In this document: positions 1 through 7,249 of the stretch, one piece after another
How the letters are laid out: each line of letters begins with the position of its first letter
Numbering within the stretch: the first letter of the stretch is position 1
Assembly (NCBI GenBank): GCA_002407935.1
Contig: DHPU01000046.1
Coordinates: 1 to 50,166, forward strand
Reading direction: 5' to 3'
Length of the DNA: 50,166 bases
From: Peptococcaceae bacterium UBA5356
Lineage (GTDB): Bacteria > Bacillota > Peptococcia > DRI-13 > DTU073
Translations under genes and position numbers: made by a program
Notes under the pieces: generated by a model
What the model was told of the DNA's origin: nothing
Databases searched by the model: none
What the model saw: only the letters and a program-made list of their open reading frames with translations

Positions 1-792
1 AGTAAAATTCATATTCATACAAATCATCCGGGTAAGGTTCTTGACTATTGTATCGATTTGGGGACTCTTCATGAGGTGCAGATTCATAATATGAGCGAAC
101 AAAGTGAAGGAATGAAGATCAAAGCTAAGGTCAAAAAGCGCCTGGGGATTATTACCGTTTCTTTCGGCGCGGGTTTGAATGATGTCTTTAAAAGCTTGGG
201 CGTGGATGTAGTGATTACGGGGGGACAGACGATGAACCCCAGTACTCAGGACTTTTTGGAAGCTATTGAGCAATTAATGACGGAAGAAGTGCTAATTTTA
301 CCCAATAACAGTAATGTTGTTCTGGCGGCTCAACAAGCGGTTAGTGTTGCCTCCAAACCTACCCAAGTTGTTCATACCAAGACTATTCCGCAAGGAATTG
401 CCGCTTTAATGGCTTTTAATGCGGAAAACGATCTTGTTAGTAATAAGAACAAAATGGAAGATGCCAGCAAACAGATTCTAACTTTAGAAGTAACATATTC
501 GGTAAGAGATGCCGAATATGATGGGCATAAAATTGCTAAAGGGCAGATTCTGGGAATCGGAGAAGGAAAAATCATTAATACAGGTAGGCAGATTGAAGAT
601 GTTGCCACAAAGCTAATTGCCCATTTTTTACAACTGGGTTATGAACTTGTTACTGTTTATTATGGCGAGGATTTGCAAGAACAGGAAGCGGAAAAATTAA
701 TTGAGGCCTTGTCACAGAAATATCCGGATGTTGATTTTGAATTACATTATGGTGGTCAACCTTTATATTATTATTTGATTTCCATTGAATAG
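1..792 (+). CDS. fakA: Fatty acid kinase catalytic subunit FakA (YloV/DAK2 family), C-terminal part
   Basis: The reading frame is open from base 1, so the gene begins before the window; 263 C-terminal residues are visible. The first residues include the IHIHTN..GKVLDY stretch typical of the DAK2/YloV family, followed by the GLGIITVSFGAGL-like and TGGQTMNPST motifs and the PNNSNV segment of the C-terminal domain. In the family this protein phosphorylates fatty acids bound to a DegV/FakB partner, feeding exogenous acyl chains into phospholipid synthesis. Such a partner gene starts 44 bases downstream, which supports the call. TTG at 58 is an internal codon, not a start. The kinase (DhaL-like) domain lies outside the window. 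Confidence 0.9.
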   Translation, partial: SKIHIHTNHPGKVLDYCIDLGTLHEVQIHNMSEQSEGMKIKAKVKKRLGIITVSFGAGLNDVFKSLGVDVVITGGQTMNPSTQDFLEAIEQLMTEEVLILPNNSNVVLAAQQAVSVASKPTQVVHTKTIPQGIAALMAFNAENDLVSNKNKMEDASKQILTLEVTYSVRDAEYDGHKIAKGQILGIGEGKIINTGRQIEDVATKLIAHFLQLGYELVTVYYGEDLQEQEAEKLIEALSQKYPDVDFELHYGGQPLYYYLISIE

Positions 793-836
793 ATATTAAG
801 TGGTGATTAAATTATTGAGAAATGGGGGTGAGGTTT

Positions 837-1682
837 ATGGCACAAATTAGAATTGCTACGGATAGTACGGCGGATTTACCGGTTGCCTTGCTCAGAGAAT
901 ATGATATTGCGGTGATTCCTTTAAAAATTATTTTTGGCGAGAAGGTTTATCGAGAAAACGTGGATTTATCAACACAAGAGTTTTATGAAAAATTAGCAGT
1001 TTCTGATAAGCTCCCTGCTACTTCGCAGCCTTCTCCAGGGGAGTTCCAGGAGTTTTATGAAGAATTAACGAAGGATGGTTCTGCCGTTATTTCTATTCAT
1101 ATTTCCAAATTAATGTCCGGTACATGTCAATCTGCAGGTATTGCTAGGGCAACTCTTGCGGAGAGAGATATTACAATTATTGACAGCAAACTTGTTAGTG
1201 GGGCTTTGGGAATCGTCGTTCTTGAAGCAGCAAGAGCAGCTAAAGCGGGCAAGAGTAAAGAAGAAATAATGGAAATTATTCATGCCATGATGAAAAAGGT
1301 ACATATTTATCTTGTGGTGGATACCTTGGAGCATTTAGAAAAAGGTGGGCGGATAGGCAAGGCTACTGCTTTTCTGGGTGCGATGCTTAATATAAAGCCA
1401 GTGCTGACTATTCAGGATGGGTTGATTGCCCCTTATGAAAAAATAAGAGGCAAAGGAAAGGCTTTAGACCACATTGTAGAGCTTACCAAGGATTATGCTG
1501 AACAGCATGGAAATTTGCGCAGTATGCTTATGCATGCGAATGCGCTTGAGGAAGCTGTAAAATTTCATCAGAAAGTAAGTACGGAATCAAAATGTTCGGA
1601 AATTATTATCGCAGACATGGGGGCAGTGGTGGGAACCCATGCAGGACCGGGAACTATAGCGCTTTTCTTCTATGAGGCGTGA
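837..1682 (+). CDS. fakB: DegV family fatty acid-binding protein (FakB-type)
   Basis: A 281-residue protein with the DegV fold signatures: DSTADLP near residues 8-14, TSQPSPGEF around 62-70, SGTCQSA around 95, LEHLEKGGRIG around 169 and the C-terminal GTHAGPGT. Members bind one fatty acid in a buried tunnel and present its carboxylate to FakA for phosphorylation. Directly behind fakA, so the two probably form one functional unit. I chose ATG 837 because GGGGGTGAGG lies 4-6 bases upstream; the in-frame ATG at 822 lies before that Shine-Dalgarno sequence and would add five residues. Which fatty acid it binds cannot be read from the sequence. Confidence 0.9.
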   Translation: MAQIRIATDSTADLPVALLREYDIAVIPLKIIFGEKVYRENVDLSTQEFYEKLAVSDKLPATSQPSPGEFQEFYEELTKDGSAVISIHISKLMSGTCQSAGIARATLAERDITIIDSKLVSGALGIVVLEAARAAKAGKSKEEIMEIIHAMMKKVHIYLVVDTLEHLEKGGRIGKATAFLGAMLNIKPVLTIQDGLIAPYEKIRGKGKALDHIVELTKDYAEQHGNLRSMLMHANALEEAVKFHQKVSTESKCSEIIIADMGAVVGTHAGPGTIALFFYEA

Positions 1683-1718
1683 TAGAGGGCTATTTGCAGT
1701 TGCAGAGGGGTGTGTTTA

Positions 1719-2465
1719 GTGGTTCAGGGAATTAGCGGTAATATGCCGAATGTACTGGCAGTTTTAAAAAATTTTGCCGATATTTTCTTAAACCCTGGGC
1801 AGATTTTTGAAGCTCTTGTGGTGTCACAAGAGGGAGAGCAATATTGGTTGCAAGTTGCGGGAAAAATGTTACCTGTTCGTGCTGAAACTTCTTTAATGAT
1901 AGGGCAAAAGCTTAGTTTGCAAGTATTAGGTTTGCAAGGAGAAGAGTTGTTGGTAAAAAAACTTCCCCTTAAGGTAGAAGATGATTACAATAAAAAGGAA
2001 CAACTGTTTTTAAAAATGATTAAAAAATATGGATCTAGGGGAGAAAAAGAGGTTATCGCAATTAAAGAAAGTTTGCAGAAACTTCCCGTAGATGAAAATA
2101 CGGCTGTACGGTATTTGCTGGATCCGCATCTTTTTACAGCTTTGCTTATTCCTAAGGAAAGTGATCATGATTGCTTTGACAAAATCGAAGTAAATACGTA
2201 TAAAGGCTCTTTAGGTAAAGATGAAATTTGGGAAGTAACTTTTGAATTAGAAATGCCACTTTTAGGTCATCTTGAATTAAAGATGAAAATGTTAGGAAAG
2301 GGTTTATATATGCAAATCTGGGCGGCTTTGACGGAAACGGAAAATATTTTGCGAGAAAGAAAAAAGGAGCTGGAGAGATTTTGCCCTCATGTAGAAATTA
2401 TGGCAGTCGAAAACGGCCCTTTAGTTAGCGTTGATTATACGAAAAAAATTGATTTAATGGTGTGA
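1719..2465 (+). CDS. FliK-like protein (YlqG position), function uncertain
   Basis: A soluble 248-residue protein without signal peptide or membrane segment. The N-terminal half has a small beta-rich block (residues about 25-80, EALVVSQ to LLVKKLP); the C-terminal part (about 180-245) resembles the C-terminal domain of hook-length control proteins, with alternating beta strands (GHLELKMKM, YMQIWAA) and a helix rich in Glu/Arg. The gene overlaps the next one, which encodes an isolated FlhB-C-type domain. The same pairing occurs as ylqG-ylqH in Bacillus subtilis. A role in flagellar export or hook length is inferred from this partner and the faint similarity. GTG 1719 is preferred over GTG 1710 because GAGGGG lies 8 bases upstream of 1719. 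Confidence 0.5.
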   Translation: MVQGISGNMPNVLAVLKNFADIFLNPGQIFEALVVSQEGEQYWLQVAGKMLPVRAETSLMIGQKLSLQVLGLQGEELLVKKLPLKVEDDYNKKEQLFLKMIKKYGSRGEKEVIAIKESLQKLPVDENTAVRYLLDPHLFTALLIPKESDHDCFDKIEVNTYKGSLGKDEIWEVTFELEMPLLGHLELKMKMLGKGLYMQIWAALTETENILRERKKELERFCPHVEIMAVENGPLVSVDYTKKIDLMV

Positions 2466-2470
2466 TCGTC

Positions 2471-2764
2471 ATGAAAAGCGTGAAGAAAATTAAGCAACCT
2501 AAAAAAGCGGTGGCTTTGCAATATGAATTGGAGCAGCAAGAGGGAGCCCCACGGCTTATTGCCGTGGGGGAGGGTTATCTTGCGGAAAAAATTATTGAAC
2601 TGGCCCAAACGGAAGAGATCCCGATTGTCGAAAACCACGAGCTGGTTAGTAAGTTAGTACATTTTCCGGTGGGAGTAGAAATCCCCCAGGAACTTTACGA
2701 AGCGGTAGCCAAAATTTTGGTTTATCTTTATAAATTAGAGCAAGAGAGGAAGGGAAAAGAGTGA
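2471..2764 (+). CDS. FlhB C-terminal domain-like protein (YlqH/FlhX type)
   Basis: A protein of about 97 residues that aligns by eye with the cytoplasmic C-terminal domain of the full FlhB at 45998-47092. Shared features are AVALxYE, the IPIVEN/VVIVEN strand, and the ending VGVEIPQELYEAVAKIL against IGVPIPEELYKAIAEVL. It lacks the four membrane helices and the NPTH autocleavage motif, which reads QPKK here, so it corresponds to the fragment left after FlhB self-cleavage. Such free-standing FlhB-C proteins (FlhX, YlqH) are known and may partly replace FlhB-C in export switching. ATG 2471 follows GGTGTGAT; GTG 2462 is an alternative that overlaps the upstream stop codon. Confidence 0.75.
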   Translation: MKSVKKIKQPKKAVALQYELEQQEGAPRLIAVGEGYLAEKIIELAQTEEIPIVENHELVSKLVHFPVGVEIPQELYEAVAKILVYLYKLEQERKGKE

Positions 2765-3315
2765 AGTATTTTTTAGGGGGATTATTGTTTATTTTACTTC
2801 TCTATGTGCTGCTGACTTATAATAAACTAATTACTTTACAACAACGTATCAATAATGGCTGGGCACAGGTAGATGTGCAACTTAAGCTTAGATATGATTT
2901 AGTTCTTAATTTAGTAAATACGGTAAAAGCTTATGCTGCACATGAAAAACAAACTTTGGAGAGTGTTACGGCGCTTCGTCAAAAAGCAATGACGGTTCAG
3001 TCTTTGCCGGAACAGGCTCAGCTCGAAAAAAAGCTGACAGGAGCAATTCAGGGGCTTTTTATAGTGGCGGAAAATTATCCCGAATTACAAGCTGATGAAA
3101 ATTTTCGTCAGCTTCAGGAGCAACTGAAGGAAATAGAGGATAAAATCGCCTTTGCGCGTTTATTTTTTAATGATACCGTCTTAAAGTATAATTTAAAGGT
3201 GCAAATGTTTCCCTCTAATATTATGGCGAAAATTTTTAGGTTTAAGACCAAAGCTTATTTTAATCTTGACGATAATCTTCAAGCCCGAGAAGCAGTGGAG
3301 GTAAATTTTGAATGA
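2761..3315 (+). CDS. lemA: LemA family membrane protein
   Basis: 184 residues with one N-terminal membrane helix (about residues 2-20) and the LemA signature INNGWAQVDVQLK..YDL..NLVNTVK around residues 30-60, followed by long helices. LemA proteins are anchored by the N-terminal helix and fold as a helical bundle; their molecular role is not settled. The GTG start overlaps the end of the FlhB-like gene (GTGA), and the end overlaps the start of the DUF2207 gene, so the three are translationally coupled. The LemA and DUF2207 pairing is common in Firmicutes. In this copy the usual LKRRYDLIPNL reads LKLRYDLVLNL. Confidence 0.88.
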   Translation: MKYFLGGLLFILLLYVLLTYNKLITLQQRINNGWAQVDVQLKLRYDLVLNLVNTVKAYAAHEKQTLESVTALRQKAMTVQSLPEQAQLEKKLTGAIQGLFIVAENYPELQADENFRQLQEQLKEIEDKIAFARLFFNDTVLKYNLKVQMFPSNIMAKIFRFKTKAYFNLDDNLQAREAVEVNFE

Positions 3316-5192
3316 AAAAGGGTTTTGTTTTTTTAATATTATGTGGACTTTTAATGGCACTGCCTTTGTTTGCGGAAGATGCACGGGTTTATAATTTTGA
3401 AAAGTTAATAATTGATGCGGAAATTCAGCCGGATGGCTCGATGCTAGTAAGGGAAGAACGAACAGTCAATTTTCGTGAAGGTCAGTTTAATGGGCTATAT
3501 CAATGGATAAAAACGAAAAACGAATTGAGTATTGGGGAGCTCCTGATTGAGGATATTCAAGTAGAAGAAAAGGGGCAACCGTATGTTTTTAATCCCGGTT
3601 CAACATATGGACCACCAGGTACATATTTTATCAAAAAAGAGCCGGGACAAGTTTATATAGACTGGAGTTTTAAGGCTGCCCGAGAACGACGTACATTTGT
3701 TCTCAAATATAAGGTTTTAAATGCAGTAGGAGTTTTTCCTGATGTAGCTGAATTATATTATCAATTTGTCGGTGCTGAATGGGAAAAGCCCGTTGAACAA
3801 GTGATGGTGAATTTAACTTTACCGGCCGGGGCTCAACCTGGGGAGGTTCGAGCTTGGGGACATGGTCCTTTACATGGGAATGTGCAAATTAAAAACTCTC
3901 AGAAAATAAGCTGGGAGATACAGCCCTTGCCGGAAAAGACCTTTTTGGAGGGAAGGGTTACGTTTCCTTCTCAGCTTATACCTGCCGGAAAAAAGATTAG
4001 CCAAGAGAGTGCAAGGCTTCCTAAGATTTTGCAGGAAGAGCGGGAATGGGCGCAAAAAGCTAATCGCCAAAGGATCCTTTCTCGTTTCAATCTTTTTGGC
4101 GCAATTTTGCTTTTACTGGCGGGCATTGCTTTTGCAATTTATTTACAGTTACATTATGGGCGTGAGTTTAAACCGGAGTTTCAGGGAGACTATTACCGCG
4201 ATCTGCCGGTAGCTTATTCTCCCACCTTAGCAGGGTATCTTTATCGCTTTGGGAAAATAATTCCGGCAGATTTAATGGCGACAATTCTTGATTTGGCAAG
4301 AAGAGGTTTTATCCGGATAGAAGAGTATGAACGAGAGCAAGGGCTACTTTTTAAAAGTAAAAGCAAGGGCTATTACTTAATTAAAAATGAGCAAAAGTGT
4401 AAAGCCACGTCTACCCTTGAGCCTTATGAAGAATTCTTAATAAACTTTTTGTTTGTGCATGTGAGTAGAATTAACAAGGTTTCTTTTGAAGAATTAGAAG
4501 ATTATACGAAGCGGGATCCCCAGTATTTTTATCATGGCTTTTGGGAGAAATGGGAATCCTTAATTAAAGAAAGTGCAGACAAGCTGGAGTTTTTTGATCG
4601 AGAAGCGTCTCAAAGTAGTTGGCGGTTAGCCGGACTGGGTATTGGGATAAATATCTTACTTTTAGGTCTTTGTTCTTTTTTACAGCAGGAATATTTGATG
4701 ATTGCTGCGGGAGCTTCCGGGGTGATAATTTTAGTTTCAGCGCTGTTTATTCGTCGTAGATCGCGGCAAGCCGTAGAAGATTTTGCTAAATTGAAAGCGT
4801 TTCGTCATTTTCTTCAGGATTTTTCTAATATGGACAAGAGTGAGATCCCGTCGCTAGTGATTTGGGAGCATTTTCTTGTTTTTGCTGTTCCTTTAGGGGT
4901 TGCCAATACTGTAATTAAGCAGTTAGAATTAGTTTTCCCGAATCTTGAGGAAGACGATTATAAGTTTGGTCAGGGCTGGTATAATGGTGATGAGGTAGGA
5001 GAAACGGCCGGCTTTGCTAAAGGGTTTAATTCCTTGCAGGATAGTTTTACTGGTTTTACTAATAGTGTAGAAACGGTAATCAAAACGGTAAAAAAAGCGC
5101 AAAGCTCCTCTTCTTCCGGAGAAGGACAAGGAGGAGGATTCTCCAGTGGCGGCGGGGGAGGAAGCGGCGGCGGAGGTGGCGGGGTTCGCTGA
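3312..5192 (+). CDS. DUF2207 domain-containing membrane protein with Gly-rich tail
   Basis: 626 residues. A cleavable-type signal peptide (about 1-21, ending near LPLFA-E) leads into an extracytoplasmic DUF2207 domain (about 25-240). A membrane helix follows at about 258-280, then a cytoplasmic region, then two more helices near 443-485. The C terminus is a Ser/Gly tail of roughly 25 residues. The family sits beside LemA in many genomes; a cell-envelope role is assumed but unproven. ATG 3312 overlaps the lemA stop. The Gly-tail DNA is far more GC-rich than its surroundings and also contains upstream in-frame codons of the next gene, trmL. Confidence 0.85.
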   Translation: MKKGFVFLILCGLLMALPLFAEDARVYNFEKLIIDAEIQPDGSMLVREERTVNFREGQFNGLYQWIKTKNELSIGELLIEDIQVEEKGQPYVFNPGSTYGPPGTYFIKKEPGQVYIDWSFKAARERRTFVLKYKVLNAVGVFPDVAELYYQFVGAEWEKPVEQVMVNLTLPAGAQPGEVRAWGHGPLHGNVQIKNSQKISWEIQPLPEKTFLEGRVTFPSQLIPAGKKISQESARLPKILQEEREWAQKANRQRILSRFNLFGAILLLLAGIAFAIYLQLHYGREFKPEFQGDYYRDLPVAYSPTLAGYLYRFGKIIPADLMATILDLARRGFIRIEEYEREQGLLFKSKSKGYYLIKNEQKCKATSTLEPYEEFLINFLFVHVSRINKVSFEELEDYTKRDPQYFYHGFWEKWESLIKESADKLEFFDREASQSSWRLAGLGIGINILLLGLCSFLQQEYLMIAAGASGVIILVSALFIRRRSRQAVEDFAKLKAFRHFLQDFSNMDKSEIPSLVIWEHFLVFAVPLGVANTVIKQLELVFPNLEEDDYKFGQGWYNGDEVGETAGFAKGFNSLQDSFTGFTNSVETVIKTVKKAQSSSSSGEGQGGGFSSGGGGGSGGGGGGVR

Positions 5193-5199
5193 GAAAGGG

Positions 5200-5670
5200 A
5201 TGACGGAGTTGTTTAATATTGTACTTGTAGAACCGGAGATACCGGCTAATACCGGTAATATTGCCCGTACTTGTGCGGTAACGGGTTGTAGTTTGCATCT
5301 TGTAGAGCCATTAGGTTTTTCGCTTGATGATAAATATTTAAAAAGAGCAGGGCTCGATTATTGGCCTTTGTTGGATGTTCATCGGTATAATAATTTAGCG
5401 GAGTTTTTACAGGGAAAGGATTCCCAATTTTTATTTCTGGCCACAACAAAAGGGGGCAAGAGTTATACAGAGGTAAATTATCCCCAAGGAGCCTTTTTGC
5501 TTTTTGGCAAGGAAACACAAGGGTTACCGGAAAGTGTGCGTTGTGCCTATCCTCGGCAGTGTTTTCGGATTCCGATGAGAAAAGGAATCCGATCGCTTAA
5601 TTTGAGTAATTCTGTGGCAGTAATTGTTTATGAAGCTTTTCGCCAACATCATTTTGCGGGATTAATTTAA
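5200..5670 (+). CDS. trmL: tRNA (cytidine(34)-2'-O)-methyltransferase TrmL
   Basis: A SpoU/TrmD-knot (SPOUT) methyltransferase of about 156 residues, the size of the minimal TrmL/YibK group. Diagnostic segments are PEIPANTGNIARTC near the start, LFGKETQGLP, and the C-terminal knot IRSLNLSNSVAVIVYE. It uses S-adenosylmethionine to methylate the 2'-OH of the wobble nucleotide in certain tRNA-Leu species. The start is uncertain: ATG 5200 gives MTELFNIVLVEP; TTG 5209 would fit the GAAAGGGA Shine-Dalgarno spacing better and gives MFNIVLVEP, typical of the family. Either start lies just after the stop of the DUF2207 gene. Confidence 0.93.
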   Translation: MTELFNIVLVEPEIPANTGNIARTCAVTGCSLHLVEPLGFSLDDKYLKRAGLDYWPLLDVHRYNNLAEFLQGKDSQFLFLATTKGGKSYTEVNYPQGAFLLFGKETQGLPESVRCAYPRQCFRIPMRKGIRSLNLSNSVAVIVYEAFRQHHFAGLI

Positions 5671-5685
5671 AATAGCAGCAATGAT

Positions 5686-5713
5686 AAAAAAAACTCCTGC
5701 AATATGCAGGAGT
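5686..5713 (-). terminator. Intrinsic terminator of tRNA-Arg
   Basis: A 9-bp perfect stem (5693-5701 with 5705-5713, 3-nt loop) followed, reading the minus strand, by a run of seven T residues (5692-5686). It begins 14 bases after the CCA end of tRNA-Arg. On the plus strand the T-run is poor, so termination of trmL transcripts here is less certain. Confidence 0.85.
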
Positions 5714-5726
5714 ATGCTTGTTTTAA

Positions 5727-5801
5727 TGGCACGCCCGATAGGAATCGAACCTACGCACCTGGCTCCGGAGGCCAGTGCTCTATCCACTGAGCTACGGGCG
5801 T
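5727..5801 (-). tRNA. tRNA-Arg, anticodon CCG
   Basis: The minus strand folds as a full cloverleaf: acceptor ACGCCCG/CGGGCGT, D arm with GCTCAGTGGATAGAGC, anticodon stem CTGGC/GCCAG with loop CTCCGGA (anticodon CCG, reading CGG), T arm with TTCGATTC, discriminator G and an encoded CCA. Length is 75 nt including CCA. It has its own promoter and terminator and lies antisense to the flanking plus-strand genes. Confidence 0.97.
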
Positions 5802-5822
5802 TTAAAGTAGACAGCAAACTTT

Positions 5823-5851
5823 ATTATAGAGCATAAAGGGGAAAAAGTCAA
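5823..5851 (-). promoter_or_regulatory. Sigma-A promoter of tRNA-Arg
   Basis: On the minus strand, -35 TTGACT (5851-5846) and -10 TATAAT (5828-5823) are separated by exactly 17 bases. Transcription would start near 5816, about 15 bases before the mature tRNA 5' end. Confidence 0.85.
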
Positions 5852-5915
5852 AAAAATTTTAGTGCCAATGTATTTTTTCTTATGTAAAATGTCCATAGAA
5901 ATAAGGGAGCAAGTT

Positions 5916-5924
5916 TGCTAAAAT
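5916..5924 (+). promoter_or_regulatory. Possible extended -10 element upstream of ahcY
   Basis: TGCTAAAAT matches the TGn plus -10 pattern, 27 bases before the ahcY start. No good -35 hexamer is present, so this is a tentative call. Together with the strong GGAGGT ribosome binding site at 5938-5943 it suggests transcription of ahcY starts here. Confidence 0.35.
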
Positions 5925-5950
5925 AGAGAAGTGAATGGAGGTACTGATTA

Positions 5951-7213
5951 ATGGTTGACAAGCAAGCAGCTTCTTGTATTAGTAATCTTGACCTTGCGCC
6001 CCAAGGCCAAGAAAAAATTAGTTGGGTACAGAATTTCATGCCGGTTTTAAAGAAAATCGCCCAAGGATTTAGGCAGGAAAAACCTTTTGCCGGGAAAAAA
6101 ATTGCGGTTTGTTTACATTTAGAAGCCAAAACCGCTTATCTGGCGCTTGTTTTACAGGATGGAGGTGCAGATGTTACGGTAGTTGCTTCTAATCCGTTAT
6201 CTACGCAGGATGATGTTGTTGCGGCACTGGTAAAACAGGGCATCAGGGCTTTTGCCAGGCATGGAGCGACACAGGAAGAATATCAGCGACATCATCGCCG
6301 GGTGCTGGATTTAAAACCTGATTTAATTATTGATGATGGAGGGGATTTAATTTCCCTTTTACATCGTGAATATCCTCAGTTACTTCCTGTAATATTGGGA
6401 GGGTGTGAAGAAACAACAACGGGTATTATGCGGCTGCGGGCTATGGAAAAAGCCGGGGTTTTACAGATACCTGTTATTTCAGTGAATGATGCCTTAATGA
6501 AACATCTTTTTGATAATCGTTATGGGACTGGTCAGTCGGTCTGGGATGGAATTAATGGCACCACTAATTTACTCGTAGCAGGTAAATGGGTGGTTGTAGC
6601 CGGATATGGCTGGTGCGGCAAAGGGGTAGCCATGAGAGCCAAAGGGTTGGGGGCAAAGGTTATTGTCACAGAAGTGGATCCTGTTAGGGCTAATGAGGCT
6701 CTTTTGGATGGTTTTGAGGTAATGCCGATGCGGGAAGCTGCAGCTTTAGGACAAGTTTTTATTACCGTAACCGGTAATAAAAATGTCATCCGGCAGGAGC
6801 ATTTTCAGTTGATGACTGACGGGGTCCTTTTAGCCAATGCCGGACATTTTGATGTAGAAATATGTAAGCCTGATCTACAGAAGCTGGCGAAAGCCCGACG
6901 GGTTATTAAGCCCAATATCGAGGAGTTTGTGTTGTTTGATGGGCGCAAATTATTTTTATTGGGAGAAGGCCGTTTGGTAAATCTGGCTGCGGGTAACGGA
7001 CATCCCGCAGAAATTATGGATCTGTCTTTTGCACTGCAAGCTTTATCACTGGCTTATCTTGTCAAAAATACCGGGAAGCTTCAGGCTGGGGTGCTTGCTG
7101 TTCCCGAGGAACTTGATTGTCAGGTGGCCTGCTTACGGCTGGAAGCTTTGGCCTGTGCAATTGATCAACTTACAGATGAACAGCAAAGCTATTTAAACGC
7201 TTGGTCTCTGTAA
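5951..7213 (+). CDS. ahcY: Adenosylhomocysteinase, archaeal/Thermotoga type
   Basis: 420 residues. The family hydrolyses S-adenosylhomocysteine to adenosine and homocysteine with a tightly bound NAD, clearing the product of methyltransferases. Visible features: CLHLEAKTA (His56) in the substrate domain, the acidic DDGGD near 128, CEETTTG (Glu153/154), NDALMKHLFDN with Lys184 and Asp188, Rossmann motif GYGWCGKG at 218-225, and NGHPAEIMDLSFALQ. YGTGQS replaces YGCRES, and the C-terminal lysine/tyrosine tail that reaches into the neighbouring NAD site of long bacterial and eukaryotic enzymes is absent; both are marks of the short archaeal/Thermotoga group. Some archaeal relatives prefer S-inosylhomocysteine. 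It starts the probable operon ahcY-dinG-psd-pssA. Confidence 0.9.
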   Translation: MVDKQAASCISNLDLAPQGQEKISWVQNFMPVLKKIAQGFRQEKPFAGKKIAVCLHLEAKTAYLALVLQDGGADVTVVASNPLSTQDDVVAALVKQGIRAFARHGATQEEYQRHHRRVLDLKPDLIIDDGGDLISLLHREYPQLLPVILGGCEETTTGIMRLRAMEKAGVLQIPVISVNDALMKHLFDNRYGTGQSVWDGINGTTNLLVAGKWVVVAGYGWCGKGVAMRAKGLGAKVIVTEVDPVRANEALLDGFEVMPMREAAALGQVFITVTGNKNVIRQEHFQLMTDGVLLANAGHFDVEICKPDLQKLAKARRVIKPNIEEFVLFDGRKLFLLGEGRLVNLAAGNGHPAEIMDLSFALQALSLAYLVKNTGKLQAGVLAVPEELDCQVACLRLEALACAIDQLTDEQQSYLNAWSL

Positions 7214-7249
7214 GTGAAAATTTGGAGATGAAAATTTGTAGGTGAAAAG

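Noticed and set aside
5814..5919. Inverted repeat AGCAAACTT ... AAGTTTGCT flanking the tRNA-Arg promoter and ahcY leader
   Set aside because: Nine bases about 90 bases apart, overlapping an independent promoter; likely coincidence.
5802..5950. S-adenosylhomocysteine riboswitch upstream of ahcY
   Set aside because: The leader is too short and AT-rich; the conserved GC-rich pseudoknot core of that riboswitch is not visible.
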